13,160 nucleotides of DNA from JACQWX01 sp041662295 (lineage in GTDB: Bacteria; Elusimicrobiota; Elusimicrobia; UBA1565; UBA9628). Of this stretch, positions 1 through 6,982 are shown in pieces. The notes below the pieces were generated by a model. It was not told where the DNA came from. It saw nothing but the letters and a program-made list of their open reading frames with translations, and did no database searches. The DNA lies in assembly GCA_041662295.1 (NCBI GenBank), contig JBAZSR010000100.1, positions 1-13,160 on the forward strand, given 5' to 3'. A program made the translations under genes and the position numbers. Positions within the stretch are counted from its first letter, which is position 1. Each line of letters starts with the position of its first letter.

Positions 1-567
1 TTCTTCGGGGCCATGCTGGTCAACAACATCCTGCTCATGCGCTTCCTGGGCCTGTGCTCCTTCTTCGGCATCTCGAACAAGCTCGAGAACGCGGTGAGCA
101 TGACCTGGGCCGTCACCTTCGTCATGGCCATGGCCTCATTGGTGACCTGGGGCATCTACCACTTCGTCCTCCTGCCGCTGGACCTCGTCTTCCTGCGCAC
201 CTCCTTCTTCATCCTCGTCATCGCCGCGCTCGTCCAGCTCGTGGAGATGTTCATGAAGAAGAGCGCTCCGGCCCTCTACCGGGCGCTGGGCATCTACCTG
301 CCCCTCATCACCACCAACTGCGCCATTCTGGCGGTGGCCTTCCTTAACATCGACTACGGCTACGGCCTGCTGGAGAGCCTCGTCTACACCGTGGGCGTTT
401 CAGCCGGCTACGGCGTCGCCATCGTCCTTTTCGCCTCCCTGCGCGAGCGCGTGGACCAGGCTCCGGTGCCGGAGGCCTTCAAGGGCTATCCCATCGCCTT
501 CATCCTGGCGGGTCTGCTGTCTCTGGCTTTCATGGGCTTTGCCGGCATGTTCGGGATCCAGGCATGA
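1..567 (+). CDS. rnfA: Ion-translocating oxidoreductase (Rnf) subunit A, 5' end missing
   Basis: RnfA is an integral membrane subunit of the Rnf complex, which couples electron transfer between ferredoxin and NAD to Na+ or H+ movement across the cytoplasmic membrane. The reading frame is open from base 1, so the gene starts before the window; the ATG at 13 is internal, and about ten N-terminal residues should be missing compared with the usual ~190 aa. Family hallmarks visible are LVNNILLMRFLGLCSFFGIS near the start, PLITTNCAILAVAFLNIDYG in the middle, the LFASLRERV loop, and a final hydrophobic segment ending GLLSLAFMGFAGM. About six membrane segments are evident. Its stop overlaps the rnfB start as ATGA, indicating translational coupling. 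The A-then-B order matches the end of the common rnfCDGEAB operon. The assignment is very secure. Confidence 0.96.
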   Translation, partial: FFGAMLVNNILLMRFLGLCSFFGISNKLENAVSMTWAVTFVMAMASLVTWGIYHFVLLPLDLVFLRTSFFILVIAALVQLVEMFMKKSAPALYRALGIYLPLITTNCAILAVAFLNIDYGYGLLESLVYTVGVSAGYGVAIVLFASLRERVDQAPVPEAFKGYPIAFILAGLLSLAFMGFAGMFGIQA

Positions 568-1391
568 CCGAGACCATCCTCTCCGCGGTCATGAGCTTCG
601 GGGTCCTCGGGCTCCTGCTCGGGGCGGGGCTCGCCCTGGCCGGGAGGATCTTCGCGGTGGAGACCGACCCCAGGGAAGAGAGGGCTCTGGCCGCCCTTCC
701 CGGGGTCAATTGCGGGGCCTGCGGCTTCCCTGGCTGCGGAGGCTACGCCCACGCCGTGGCGTGCGCTGGGATGGAACTCAACCGCTGTCCGGTCGGCGGC
801 GCGGCCGTTGCCGCGAAGCTCGCGGACATCATGGGCAAGGAGGCGGCGGCGTTCGAGCGGCGCTTCGCGCGCGTCTTCTGCAACGGAGGCCGGGCGGAGT
901 GCCCCGAGCGCTTCTCCTACAAGGGGATCATCTCCTGCCAGGCGGCCAATCTCGTGGGCGGCGGGGGCAAGCTCTGCACCTATGGGTGCCTCGGCATGGG
1001 TTCCTGCGCGGACGCCTGCCCGTTCGACGCCATCGCGATGAGCGTCCGCGGCCTGCCCGTGGTGGATGAGGCGAAGTGCGCGGCGTGCGGCCGGTGCGTG
1101 CTCGCCTGTCCCCGCGGCCTCATGCGCCTCGTCGAGGAGTCCAAGCGCGTGATCGTGGCGTGCAGCTCGCGGGACAGGGGGCCCGACACCATGAAGATCT
1201 GCAAGGTCGGGTGCATCGCCTGCAGGCTCTGCGAGAAGAACTGCCCGGTCAAGGCCATCGCGGTCTCGGACAACCTCGCCCGCCACGATTTCGCCAAGTG
1301 CGAACAGCATCAGGTCTGCGTCCAGAAATGCCCGAAAAAGACCATCGTCGTCCTGCCTCCCCTGCCGCGGCGCGCGCTGTCCTCCTCCTGA
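564..1391 (+). CDS. rnfB: Rnf complex iron-sulfur subunit B (long, multi-cluster form)
   Basis: RnfB is the membrane-anchored ferredoxin-like subunit that takes electrons from reduced ferredoxin into the Rnf complex. The 275-residue product has one N-terminal membrane helix (about 5-30), then the RnfB-specific 4Fe-4S domain with Cys50, Cys53, Cys58 and Cys75 (NCGACGFPGCGG). Several ferredoxin-like Cys motifs follow: C138/C142/C148/C152-Pro, C172/C175/C178/C182-Pro, C213-C227-Pro and C246/C252/C256-Pro. It is therefore longer and richer in clusters than the ~190 aa enterobacterial RnfB, and closer to the multi-cluster RnfB of acetogens and clostridia. The ATG at 564 overlaps the rnfA stop by four bases. 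The 3' 64 bases also encode the signal peptide of the next gene in another frame. The product is certain; the exact number of clusters is inferred from Cys spacing. Confidence 0.96.
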   Translation: MTETILSAVMSFGVLGLLLGAGLALAGRIFAVETDPREERALAALPGVNCGACGFPGCGGYAHAVACAGMELNRCPVGGAAVAAKLADIMGKEAAAFERRFARVFCNGGRAECPERFSYKGIISCQAANLVGGGGKLCTYGCLGMGSCADACPFDAIAMSVRGLPVVDEAKCAACGRCVLACPRGLMRLVEESKRVIVACSSRDRGPDTMKICKVGCIACRLCEKNCPVKAIAVSDNLARHDFAKCEQHQVCVQKCPKKTIVVLPPLPRRALSSS

Positions 1392-2365
1392 GCCTGCTGG
1401 CGGCCGCATGCTCCCGGGCCCCGGAGCCTAGGAACTACGGCCGGCTCCTGATGGGCACCCGCGCCTCGGTCACGGTCTACGGCCTCGATGAGGAGCGTTC
1501 CCGAGCCGTGGCGGAGGAAGTCTTCGCGGAGTGGGGCCGCATCGAAGGGGTCTTCAGCTGGCACGATCCCAAGAGCAGCCTCTCCGCCCTGAACCGCTCC
1601 GCTCTCAGGGAGTGGACCCCGGTCTCGGAGGAGCTGTGGGGCCTGCTGGAGAAGGCTCAGGAGTATCACCGGCTGACCGGCGGGGCCTTTGACGCGACGT
1701 TCAGCCCGGTCTGGGAATTGTGGAAGGTCTGCGCCAAGCAGGGCCGCATGCCGTCGTCCTTGGAGCTTTCCGCGGCACGCGCCAAGACCGGCTGGAAGTC
1801 GGTCAGGCTCGACTCCGTCCGCCGCATGGTCCGGTTCGACGATCCCGTGTCCATCAACCTCGGCGGCACGGTGAAGGATTACGCCCTGCGCAGGGGCCTT
1901 GCGATCCTGGAGCGGAGCCTGCCCCAGAAGCCGGCCGTGCTCCTCGACCTCGGCGGCGACCTCCTGGCCTGGGGAGCCAAGTCCCCTGCCTGGACCGCTG
2001 GCATCAAGCACCCCTTGCGGCCGGCCGGACTGCTGGGCATGCTCAGGCTTTCCCAGGGAGGGGCGGTGCTCACTTCGGGGAGCTACGAGCGCTTCGTGGA
2101 GATCGACGGCCGCAGGTTCTGCCACATCCTCGACTCCAGGACCGGCCGGCCCCTGGAGGGGATGTCCAGCTTCACGCTCGCGCTCCCGGACCCGTCCGTC
2201 GAGCACCTTCCCTCGGTCGCGGCCGTGCTTCTCGGCCGGGAGCGTGCCCTTGAGATCGCGCGCTCCCTCCCCGGGGCTCTCGCCGTTTGGGCCGACGCCG
2301 ATGGCCGGGTGGAGACCTCTTCGGGCCCCGGAGCGGGCGCGGCCTGGGTCCCGTCCGGGGATTGA
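1328..2365 (+). CDS. apbE: ApbE-like FAD:protein FMN transferase lipoprotein, divergent
   Basis: ApbE family proteins transfer FMN from FAD to a Thr on partner subunits, including RnfG and RnfD of the Rnf complex, on the outer face of the membrane. I chose ATG 1328 because it gives a lipoprotein signal peptide (K4, R7, R8; hydrophobic 17-27; lipobox LAAAC with Cys28). Later starts lose it, and earlier ones lie deep in rnfB. The 345 aa match the family: MGTRASV at 42-48, SSLSALN at 83-89, LTGGAFDATFSPVWELW at 116-132, LLDLGGDLLAWG at 205-216, TSGSYERF at 249-256 and HILDSRTGRPLE at 266-277. Oddities: the usual KGYA is KDYA (183-186), DPRTG is DSRTG, and the Mg-binding Asp and Thr of the ADALATA motif align with His293 and Val297. 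Family membership and location are secure, but whether it is catalytically active is doubtful. No strong ribosome binding site is seen, and translation may be coupled to rnfB. Confidence 0.85.
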   Translation: MPEKDHRRPASPAAARAVLLLSLLAAACSRAPEPRNYGRLLMGTRASVTVYGLDEERSRAVAEEVFAEWGRIEGVFSWHDPKSSLSALNRSALREWTPVSEELWGLLEKAQEYHRLTGGAFDATFSPVWELWKVCAKQGRMPSSLELSAARAKTGWKSVRLDSVRRMVRFDDPVSINLGGTVKDYALRRGLAILERSLPQKPAVLLDLGGDLLAWGAKSPAWTAGIKHPLRPAGLLGMLRLSQGGAVLTSGSYERFVEIDGRRFCHILDSRTGRPLEGMSSFTLALPDPSVEHLPSVAAVLLGRERALEIARSLPGALAVWADADGRVETSSGPGAGAAWVPSGD

Positions 2366-2379
2366 TCCTCGACGACCCC

Positions 2380-3921
2380 ATGGCGATCATCTTCGAGTCC
2401 GTCGACTTCGAGTGGCCCAATGGTCAGCGCGTGTTCAAGGGGCTGAGCCTGTCCCTGGCGGCCGGCCGCAAGTACGGGCTCATCGGCCCCAACGGGGTGG
2501 GCAAGTCCACTCTGGCCAGGCTCGCCCAGGGCGAACTCTCCCCGGCCGCAGGCCGCATCAGGAGGGATTGCCGCGTCTCCTATTTCACCCAGTTCGAGGC
2601 GCCGCCCGAGATGCCTGTCCGCGACTATCTCGAGGGGCTCTGGGCCGGCGCGGGCGGGGCCGACGCCGGGGCCGTCGCGGCCCTGCAGGAGGGCATCGGT
2701 CAGGACGCGGTCTGCCTGTCTTTGAGCGGCGGCGAATGGACCAGGGTCCGCCTGCTCAAACAGCTGGCCTCTGGAGCCGGCTTCATCGTGCTCGATGAGC
2801 CCACGAACAACCTCGACCGGGCCGCGAGGCGGAGCGTGCTGGAATTCGTCCGCATGACGAGGAGGGGTCTGCTCGTCATCTCGCACGACCGGGAACTGCT
2901 CGGCTCGGTGGACGCGATCCTCGAGCTCTCCAACAAGGGGCTGGCGGTCTTCGGGGGGAACTGGGCCTTTTATGAAGGAGAGCGCGTGCGGGAGCGGGCC
3001 AGGCTGTCCAGGAGCCTCGAGACCGCCACGCAGGAGCGCGACGGGGCCGCGGCCGCAAGGGAGGAGAAGCTCCGCAAGCAGGAGAAGCGCATGAGGCAGG
3101 CGGCCAGATCCGCTCCGAAGACCGGCATGCCGAAGATCATCCTCGGCGGCCTCAAGCGGAAGGCGCAGAAGACCCTCGGCAAGGTCCGCTCAGCCGCGGA
3201 CGCGGAGCTCGAGGCCAAGGTCGATGCCGCGCGCGGCGCCTTTAAGGCGCAGAAGTTCGACCCCGTCATCTACGCCGATTTCCCGGACACGGCCCTGCCC
3301 GCATCCAAGCTCGTCTTCGATGCGCGGGAGCTCAACTTCAGGTATGCGGGCACGGAGCGCGACCTGTGGGCGCAGAGCGTGACCTTCTACATGCACGGGC
3401 CTTCCCGCCTCTGCATCACGGGGCCCAACGGCTCGGGCAAGACGACCCTGCTCAACCTCCTGACCGGGTTCAGGGAGCTCGATGGCCGCCCCACCGGGAG
3501 CCTCAAGCTCGGGGGCGCGGCCTACGGCTTCCTGGACCAGCACTCGGCGGCGCTTGACGAGGGGCTGAGCGTCCTCGACAATGTCCGGGCCGGCTCCTCC
3601 AAGACCGTGGCCGAGATCCGCAACATGCTCGCCCAGTTCCTCTTCCAGGGGGACAAGGCATTCCAGGGCGTGTCCACCCTGAGCGGGGGGGAGAGGCTGA
3701 GGGCCTCCCTGGCGAAGATCCTGCTCTCCTCCCCTGCGCCCCAGCTGTTGATCCTCGACGAGCCCACGAACAACCTCGACCTCGTGAACCTGGAGTTCCT
3801 CGAGGGAGCGCTCCGCAGGTTCGAAGGAGCCGTCATCGTCGTCTCGCACGACCTGACCTTCCTCGAGGGGATCAGGGTGACCGACGAGCTGCGGCTGAGG
3901 CCGGCCTTCAGCCGATCTTGA
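2380..3921 (+). CDS. ABC-F family ATPase, subfamily unclear
   Basis: This is a soluble protein of 513 aa with two ABC ATPase domains and no membrane segments. Such ABC-F proteins act on the ribosome in translation, and some protect it from antibiotics. Domain 1 has Walker A GPNGVGKST (36-44), signature LSGGE (115-119) and Walker B VLDE with PTNNLD. Domain 2 has GPNGSGKTT (348-356), LSGGE (434-438), LILDEPTNNLDL and the switch His490. The region between them (about 200-300) is highly charged and helical and contains a basic KTGMPKIILGGLKRKAQKT stretch. I took ATG 2380, 14 bases after the apbE stop, because the domain begins there; an in-frame ATG at 2287 would add an unrelated leader inside apbE. 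It is close enough to rnf-apbE for co-transcription, but no functional link is evident. It is not a close match to Uup or EttA, and a resistance role cannot be argued. Confidence 0.9.
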   Translation: MAIIFESVDFEWPNGQRVFKGLSLSLAAGRKYGLIGPNGVGKSTLARLAQGELSPAAGRIRRDCRVSYFTQFEAPPEMPVRDYLEGLWAGAGGADAGAVAALQEGIGQDAVCLSLSGGEWTRVRLLKQLASGAGFIVLDEPTNNLDRAARRSVLEFVRMTRRGLLVISHDRELLGSVDAILELSNKGLAVFGGNWAFYEGERVRERARLSRSLETATQERDGAAAAREEKLRKQEKRMRQAARSAPKTGMPKIILGGLKRKAQKTLGKVRSAADAELEAKVDAARGAFKAQKFDPVIYADFPDTALPASKLVFDARELNFRYAGTERDLWAQSVTFYMHGPSRLCITGPNGSGKTTLLNLLTGFRELDGRPTGSLKLGGAAYGFLDQHSAALDEGLSVLDNVRAGSSKTVAEIRNMLAQFLFQGDKAFQGVSTLSGGERLRASLAKILLSSPAPQLLILDEPTNNLDLVNLEFLEGALRRFEGAVIVVSHDLTFLEGIRVTDELRLRPAFSRS

Positions 3922-3924
3922 GGG

Positions 3925-5079
3925 TCAGGCGCTCTCCTCCTCGCGAGCCAGCAGCTCGTCCGCCTCGGATTCCGGCATGGCCGGGGAGAACCATCTCTGC
4001 GCGATGAAGGTCGGCACGACGGCCGTGCCGATGACCACGGCCACGAGCAGGGAGAACTGTCCCTTGTCGATGTGGCCGGCCTGCAGCCCGTAGAGCGACG
4101 CGATGGTGCCGAAGGTCAGCCCTGTGCTCATCAGGAGCGTCGTGTACTCCGCGTGGTCCGGGGCGTAGCGCCTGGCCAGGGGCCAGACCCCGACGAATTT
4201 CGCCGCGACCTTGACCCCGAAGAGGATGAGGAAGAGCGGCCACTGGGACAGGATGGCCGGGAGGGACACGCTCATGCCGCCCTTGAGGAAGAAGAACGGC
4301 GTGATCATGGCGAAGGCCACGACGCGGAGCTTCTTCTGGAGCTCCCGGTGCTCGCGGAACATGCTCGCCAGGCAAAGGCCCAGGATGAAGACCGGCAGGA
4401 CCGCGTGCCCCTTGCCCAGCTTGGCCAGGGCCATGAAGCAGAAGAGCAGGAAGAACAGGAGCTTGATCTCAGGCTCGATGACCCTCTTGCCGTAGCGCAG
4501 GAAGACCCTGGGCAGCCAGCGGCTGGCGGCCGCGATGAGGATGATGGAGCCCAGGATGAAGAGGAGCGTAAAGCGGTTGTATTCCGCGAAAGTCAACGAC
4601 AGCGCCATGGCCACCCCGAAGTCCGTGACGAAGGTCGCGGCCATGATGATCTTCCCGATCGCGGTGTCGGTCAAGCCGGTCTCCACCAGGACCGCGTAGA
4701 CCACGGCCAGCGAGGTCGTGGAAAGGGCGCACCCGGCGATGAGGGAAGCGTTCCAGGTCCACCCCGCGCCCCAGCGGCAGGCGGCGATGGCCGCCAGGTA
4801 GGGGATGACGAAGGAAGCCCCGCCGATGAGGACGCTTTCCTTGAACTTCTCCCGCATCATCTCCGGGTCCACCTCGGCCCCGGCCAGGAAGGTCAGCAGG
4901 ATGCCGCCGAACCCAGCGAGGAAGTCCATCCAGGGGGCAGACTCGAGGCCCAGGAAGTTCCCGGCGATGACGCCGACCGCGATCTCGATGATGGCGGCAG
5001 ACAGCGCCAGCTCCACGGAAACGACGCTGGCGATGAAGACCAGGAACGTGATGCAGGCCGCGGCGTAGATCGTGTCCAT
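3925..5079 (-). CDS. CPA2-type cation/proton antiporter under fluoride riboswitch control
   Basis: This 384 aa integral membrane protein has about 12 hydrophobic segments and the layout of monovalent cation:proton antiporters (CPA2, Kef/NapA-like). LLTFLAGAEVDPE (61-73) matches the conserved region after the second helix, CALSTTSLAVVY (117-128) matches the unwound helix, and AATFVTDFGVAM (147-158) is the ion-site helix. The canonical Asp-Asp pair is Thr152-Asp153 here, which suggests an electroneutral or altered exchange mode. There is no C-terminal TrkA-N/RCK domain as in KefB or KefC, only a short acidic tail. I chose ATG 5079: it has GGGG about seven bases upstream, while the in-frame GTG at 5091 sits at the end of the upstream terminator's U tract. 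The gene converges with the ABC-F gene, three bases apart. The riboswitch implies induction by fluoride, so a role in fluoride or linked ion/pH tolerance is inferred; the transported ion is unknown. Confidence 0.88.
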   Translation of the reverse strand: MDTIYAAACITFLVFIASVVSVELALSAAIIEIAVGVIAGNFLGLESAPWMDFLAGFGGILLTFLAGAEVDPEMMREKFKESVLIGGASFVIPYLAAIAACRWGAGWTWNASLIAGCALSTTSLAVVYAVLVETGLTDTAIGKIIMAATFVTDFGVAMALSLTFAEYNRFTLLFILGSIILIAAASRWLPRVFLRYGKRVIEPEIKLLFFLLFCFMALAKLGKGHAVLPVFILGLCLASMFREHRELQKKLRVVAFAMITPFFFLKGGMSVSLPAILSQWPLFLILFGVKVAAKFVGVWPLARRYAPDHAEYTTLLMSTGLTFGTIASLYGLQAGHIDKGQFSLLVAVVIGTAVVPTFIAQRWFSPAMPESEADELLAREEESA

Positions 5080-5091
5080 GTCAGACCCCAC

Positions 5092-5122
5092 AAAAAGAAA
5101 CCCCTACCGAGCCGGTAGGAGT
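5092..5122 (-). terminator. Intrinsic terminator, expression platform of the fluoride riboswitch
   Basis: On the - strand ACTCCTACCG (5122-5113) pairs with CGGTAGGGGT (5109-5100) around a three-base loop, giving ten pairs with one T-G wobble. TTTCTTTTT follows immediately (5100-5092). The first five bases of the left arm are exactly the riboswitch pseudoknot strand, so forming the fluoride-bound fold must open the base of the terminator stem. The structure therefore predicts transcription read-through only when fluoride is bound. The antiporter ribosome binding site (GGGG, 5089-5086) comes directly after the U tract. Confidence 0.9.
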
Positions 5123-5168
5123 CATCAGCCCCGTCTCCGGGGCGGTTCAGGCGAACTCCATCGCCTTG
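5111..5168 (-). promoter_or_regulatory. Fluoride riboswitch (crcB motif)
   Basis: Reading the - strand, the conserved fluoride aptamer is complete. Stem GGCGA (5165-5161) pairs with TCGCC (5154-5150). The loop strand GGAGT (5159-5155) forms the pseudoknot with ACTCC (5122-5118). After the joining TGAAC, a second hairpin GCCCCG/CGGGGC (5143-5138 with 5133-5128) is closed by a GAGA tetraloop and followed by the invariant TGATG. This is the known order and spacing of the crcB-motif RNA, which binds fluoride and turns on fluoride-toxicity genes. It lies in the leader of the antiporter gene, 38 bases or so upstream of its ATG. Its 3' pseudoknot strand is shared with the terminator described next. 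I have high confidence in identity and orientation. Confidence 0.95.
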
Positions 5169-5302
5169 ACGCAATTCAAGCACTTTCAATGGAGGCAGAC
5201 AATGATCCCCGCTTCATAATATATACGAGCGAGGCCTCAAAAAGTTCCCTGGCTTTGCCGGTGAATTAACGGCATAATAACCGCACAAAGGGGTCGCTTC
5301 TA
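5169..5302. promoter_or_regulatory. Divergent promoter region between antiporter and CPBP protease genes
   Basis: This is the only AT-rich stretch of its size in the window and lies between two divergent genes. For the - strand, TATTAT or the overlapping TATATT around 5216-5223 is a plausible -10 box about 50 bases before the riboswitch. No good -35 partner is visible. For the + strand, CATAAT at 5273-5278 could be a -10 box for the CPBP gene, again with a weak -35. AAAGGGG at 5287-5293 is a good ribosome binding site nine bases before ATG 5303. Sites are judged by eye only. Confidence 0.45.
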
Positions 5303-6982
5303 ATGGGCCCGATCAACGTGGCAAGATACGAGCTGTCCTACCTGGCATTGAAGGTCTGCGGCTATGCGTCCTTCGGCGCCGCGGGCCTGAGAGTCCTCGA
5401 TGTCCCTGTGCCGTTGAGCCTGCTGACCGCCGTGGGCGTGCTCTGCCTGGCTGTCTCCAAGTTCCTGGGTGCGCCCCGGGAGGCGCAGGACTCGGCGCTG
5501 CGTCTGCCCGAGGCTTCAGGGGGCTTGAAGCGTCTTCTAGACCGCTGGCTGCCCACCATCACGGCCTTGATCCGTCAGGCCGATGCCGGTCTCGCGGCGC
5601 ATGGCCGGTTCGAGGCTGAAGTCGGAGGCGGTTCACTCCGGGCCTTCTATCATTGGCTGCTGAGCGGCCTGGGGGCGGCCATGCGCTGGGTCCCCATCGC
5701 CCTGCTCGCCATGCTGGCAGGCGCGGTCGTGGTCTCTCCGGTCAAGCTCGTCTCCGGAGGATTGGGCCTTGCCGGGACCGAGACCGGGCAATGGCTCCTG
5801 CGGCAGTCCTGGCCGGAGCTCGTCGCAAGGGTCACGGCCATCGAGGTGCTGGGACAGGTCTATGTGCTGGCCGGCTTCGTGGGATTCAAGGCTCTGTTCC
5901 GCCGGCTGGGATTCAAGGGCCAAGATCCTGAGCTCGCCGCGGCCGCTGTCGCAGGCGCGTGCTATCTCTCCTGCGTCATGCTCAGCGGCATGGCCTTGAT
6001 GCAGGCCGCTCCTTTGCTGGGGATCCAGCTGGCGCTGGTCTATGCCTACTGCCGCGCAGGGACCATTCTGGTGCCGGCCGCGGCCAACGTAGTCATGGGG
6101 TTGGCTTCCCTCTATTCGGCGCGCATGGTGGTCCTGCTCACGGCGGACCTCGGCTCCCTCGACGCTCTGCCGGGCATCCCGGGGTTCCGGGGCGTCCTGG
6201 CCGTGCTGGCCTTGAGCGCTGGACTTTGGACCGCTTTGGCTGCTTGGCGCTTCTATCCCGAGGCTGGGTGGGGTTTCGTCAGGGCCGGGGCTTGCGGGCA
6301 ATGGCAGGGTCTGCGCTCCCTCGGGCATTGGTGGAGCGAGCTGTCCGAACATCCCAAGCCGCTGCTGGCGCTGGCGCCGGCAGGGATGCTCTGGGGCATC
6401 GGGGTCTATCTTTCCAGCTATCTGACCTACTACGGCATCTATGGGCTCTTTCCCCAAGACGAGACCGTGCCCCCCATGCTCAAGCAGGTCCTGTTGATGC
6501 CTCTCGACATGCTGGTCTATATCTTCCTCATCGGCGCGGGTCTTGAGGAGCTCATATTCCGCAAGGGGCTCTTCAAGGCGCTCTTCGACGCTGCTGAGTC
6601 CAGCGGCCGCTGCCGTCGGTTGTGGCTGGCGGCCATCGTTTCCAGCGTGATCTTTTCCGGGTTCCACTTCATCGATTTTAGCGTTGTGCTCGACTTTTTT
6701 GGGATGGATGTGTCCCGGCTCATCCGGTCCTTGATGATGGTCTACGGGTTCACCTGGGCGGGCTTCGCGGCAAGGGTGGCGGCAGGGGTCCTGCTCGTCC
6801 TGCTCTATGACCGCGCCGGGATCCTGCTCATCCCCATCATCGCGCACTTCACCTCCAACCTGCTGGAGGCCGTGGGCCTGCGCTGGGGGCTTCCGTGGTT
6901 CCTTGCCGCGGTGGCCGGGATCTTCGCCCTTCAGGTCGCGGATTTCATCAACGCCTGGCGTCGAGTTCCGCCCAGCGCGTGA
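5303..6982 (+). CDS. CPBP family (CAAX/Abi-type) intramembrane metalloprotease with degenerate N-terminal copy
   Basis: This polytopic membrane protein of 559 aa has more than ten hydrophobic segments. The C-terminal half (about 355-545) carries all three CPBP glutamyl-protease motifs: E415-E416-x3-R420 (GLEELIFR), F451-x3-H455 (FSGFH) and H515-x3-N519 (HFTSN). The family includes CAAX prenyl endopeptidases and bacterial Abi-type proteases; the substrate is unknown. The N-terminal half (about 180-315) resembles the C-terminal half without its catalytic residues: RAGTILVPAAAN (251-262) aligns with RAGILLIPIIAH (504-515), and LSGMA (227-231) with FSGFH. It is much longer than usual single-domain members (~200-300 aa). 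The start at ATG 5303 is backed by AAAGGGG nine bases upstream. The 3' end overlaps the convergent uup gene by 35 bases. Family assignment is firm; the duplication is my reading of the alignment. Confidence 0.88.
   Translation: MGPINVARYELSYLALKVCGYASFGAAGLRVLDVPVPLSLLTAVGVLCLAVSKFLGAPREAQDSALRLPEASGGLKRLLDRWLPTITALIRQADAGLAAHGRFEAEVGGGSLRAFYHWLLSGLGAAMRWVPIALLAMLAGAVVVSPVKLVSGGLGLAGTETGQWLLRQSWPELVARVTAIEVLGQVYVLAGFVGFKALFRRLGFKGQDPELAAAAVAGACYLSCVMLSGMALMQAAPLLGIQLALVYAYCRAGTILVPAAANVVMGLASLYSARMVVLLTADLGSLDALPGIPGFRGVLAVLALSAGLWTALAAWRFYPEAGWGFVRAGACGQWQGLRSLGHWWSELSEHPKPLLALAPAGMLWGIGVYLSSYLTYYGIYGLFPQDETVPPMLKQVLLMPLDMLVYIFLIGAGLEELIFRKGLFKALFDAAESSGRCRRLWLAAIVSSVIFSGFHFIDFSVVLDFFGMDVSRLIRSLMMVYGFTWAGFAARVAAGVLLVLLYDRAGILLIPIIAHFTSNLLEAVGLRWGLPWFLAAVAGIFALQVADFINAWRRVPPSA

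Noticed and set aside
486..1409. Long open frame opposite rnfB, and similar long frames opposite most genes here
   Set aside because: GC-rich DNA makes long antisense frames; these are rich in Arg, Gly, Pro and His, while the + strand frames carry clear family motifs.
5080..5091. GTG at 5091 as the antiporter start
   Set aside because: It touches the terminator U tract and leaves no space for a ribosome binding site. ATG 5079 has GGGG at good distance.
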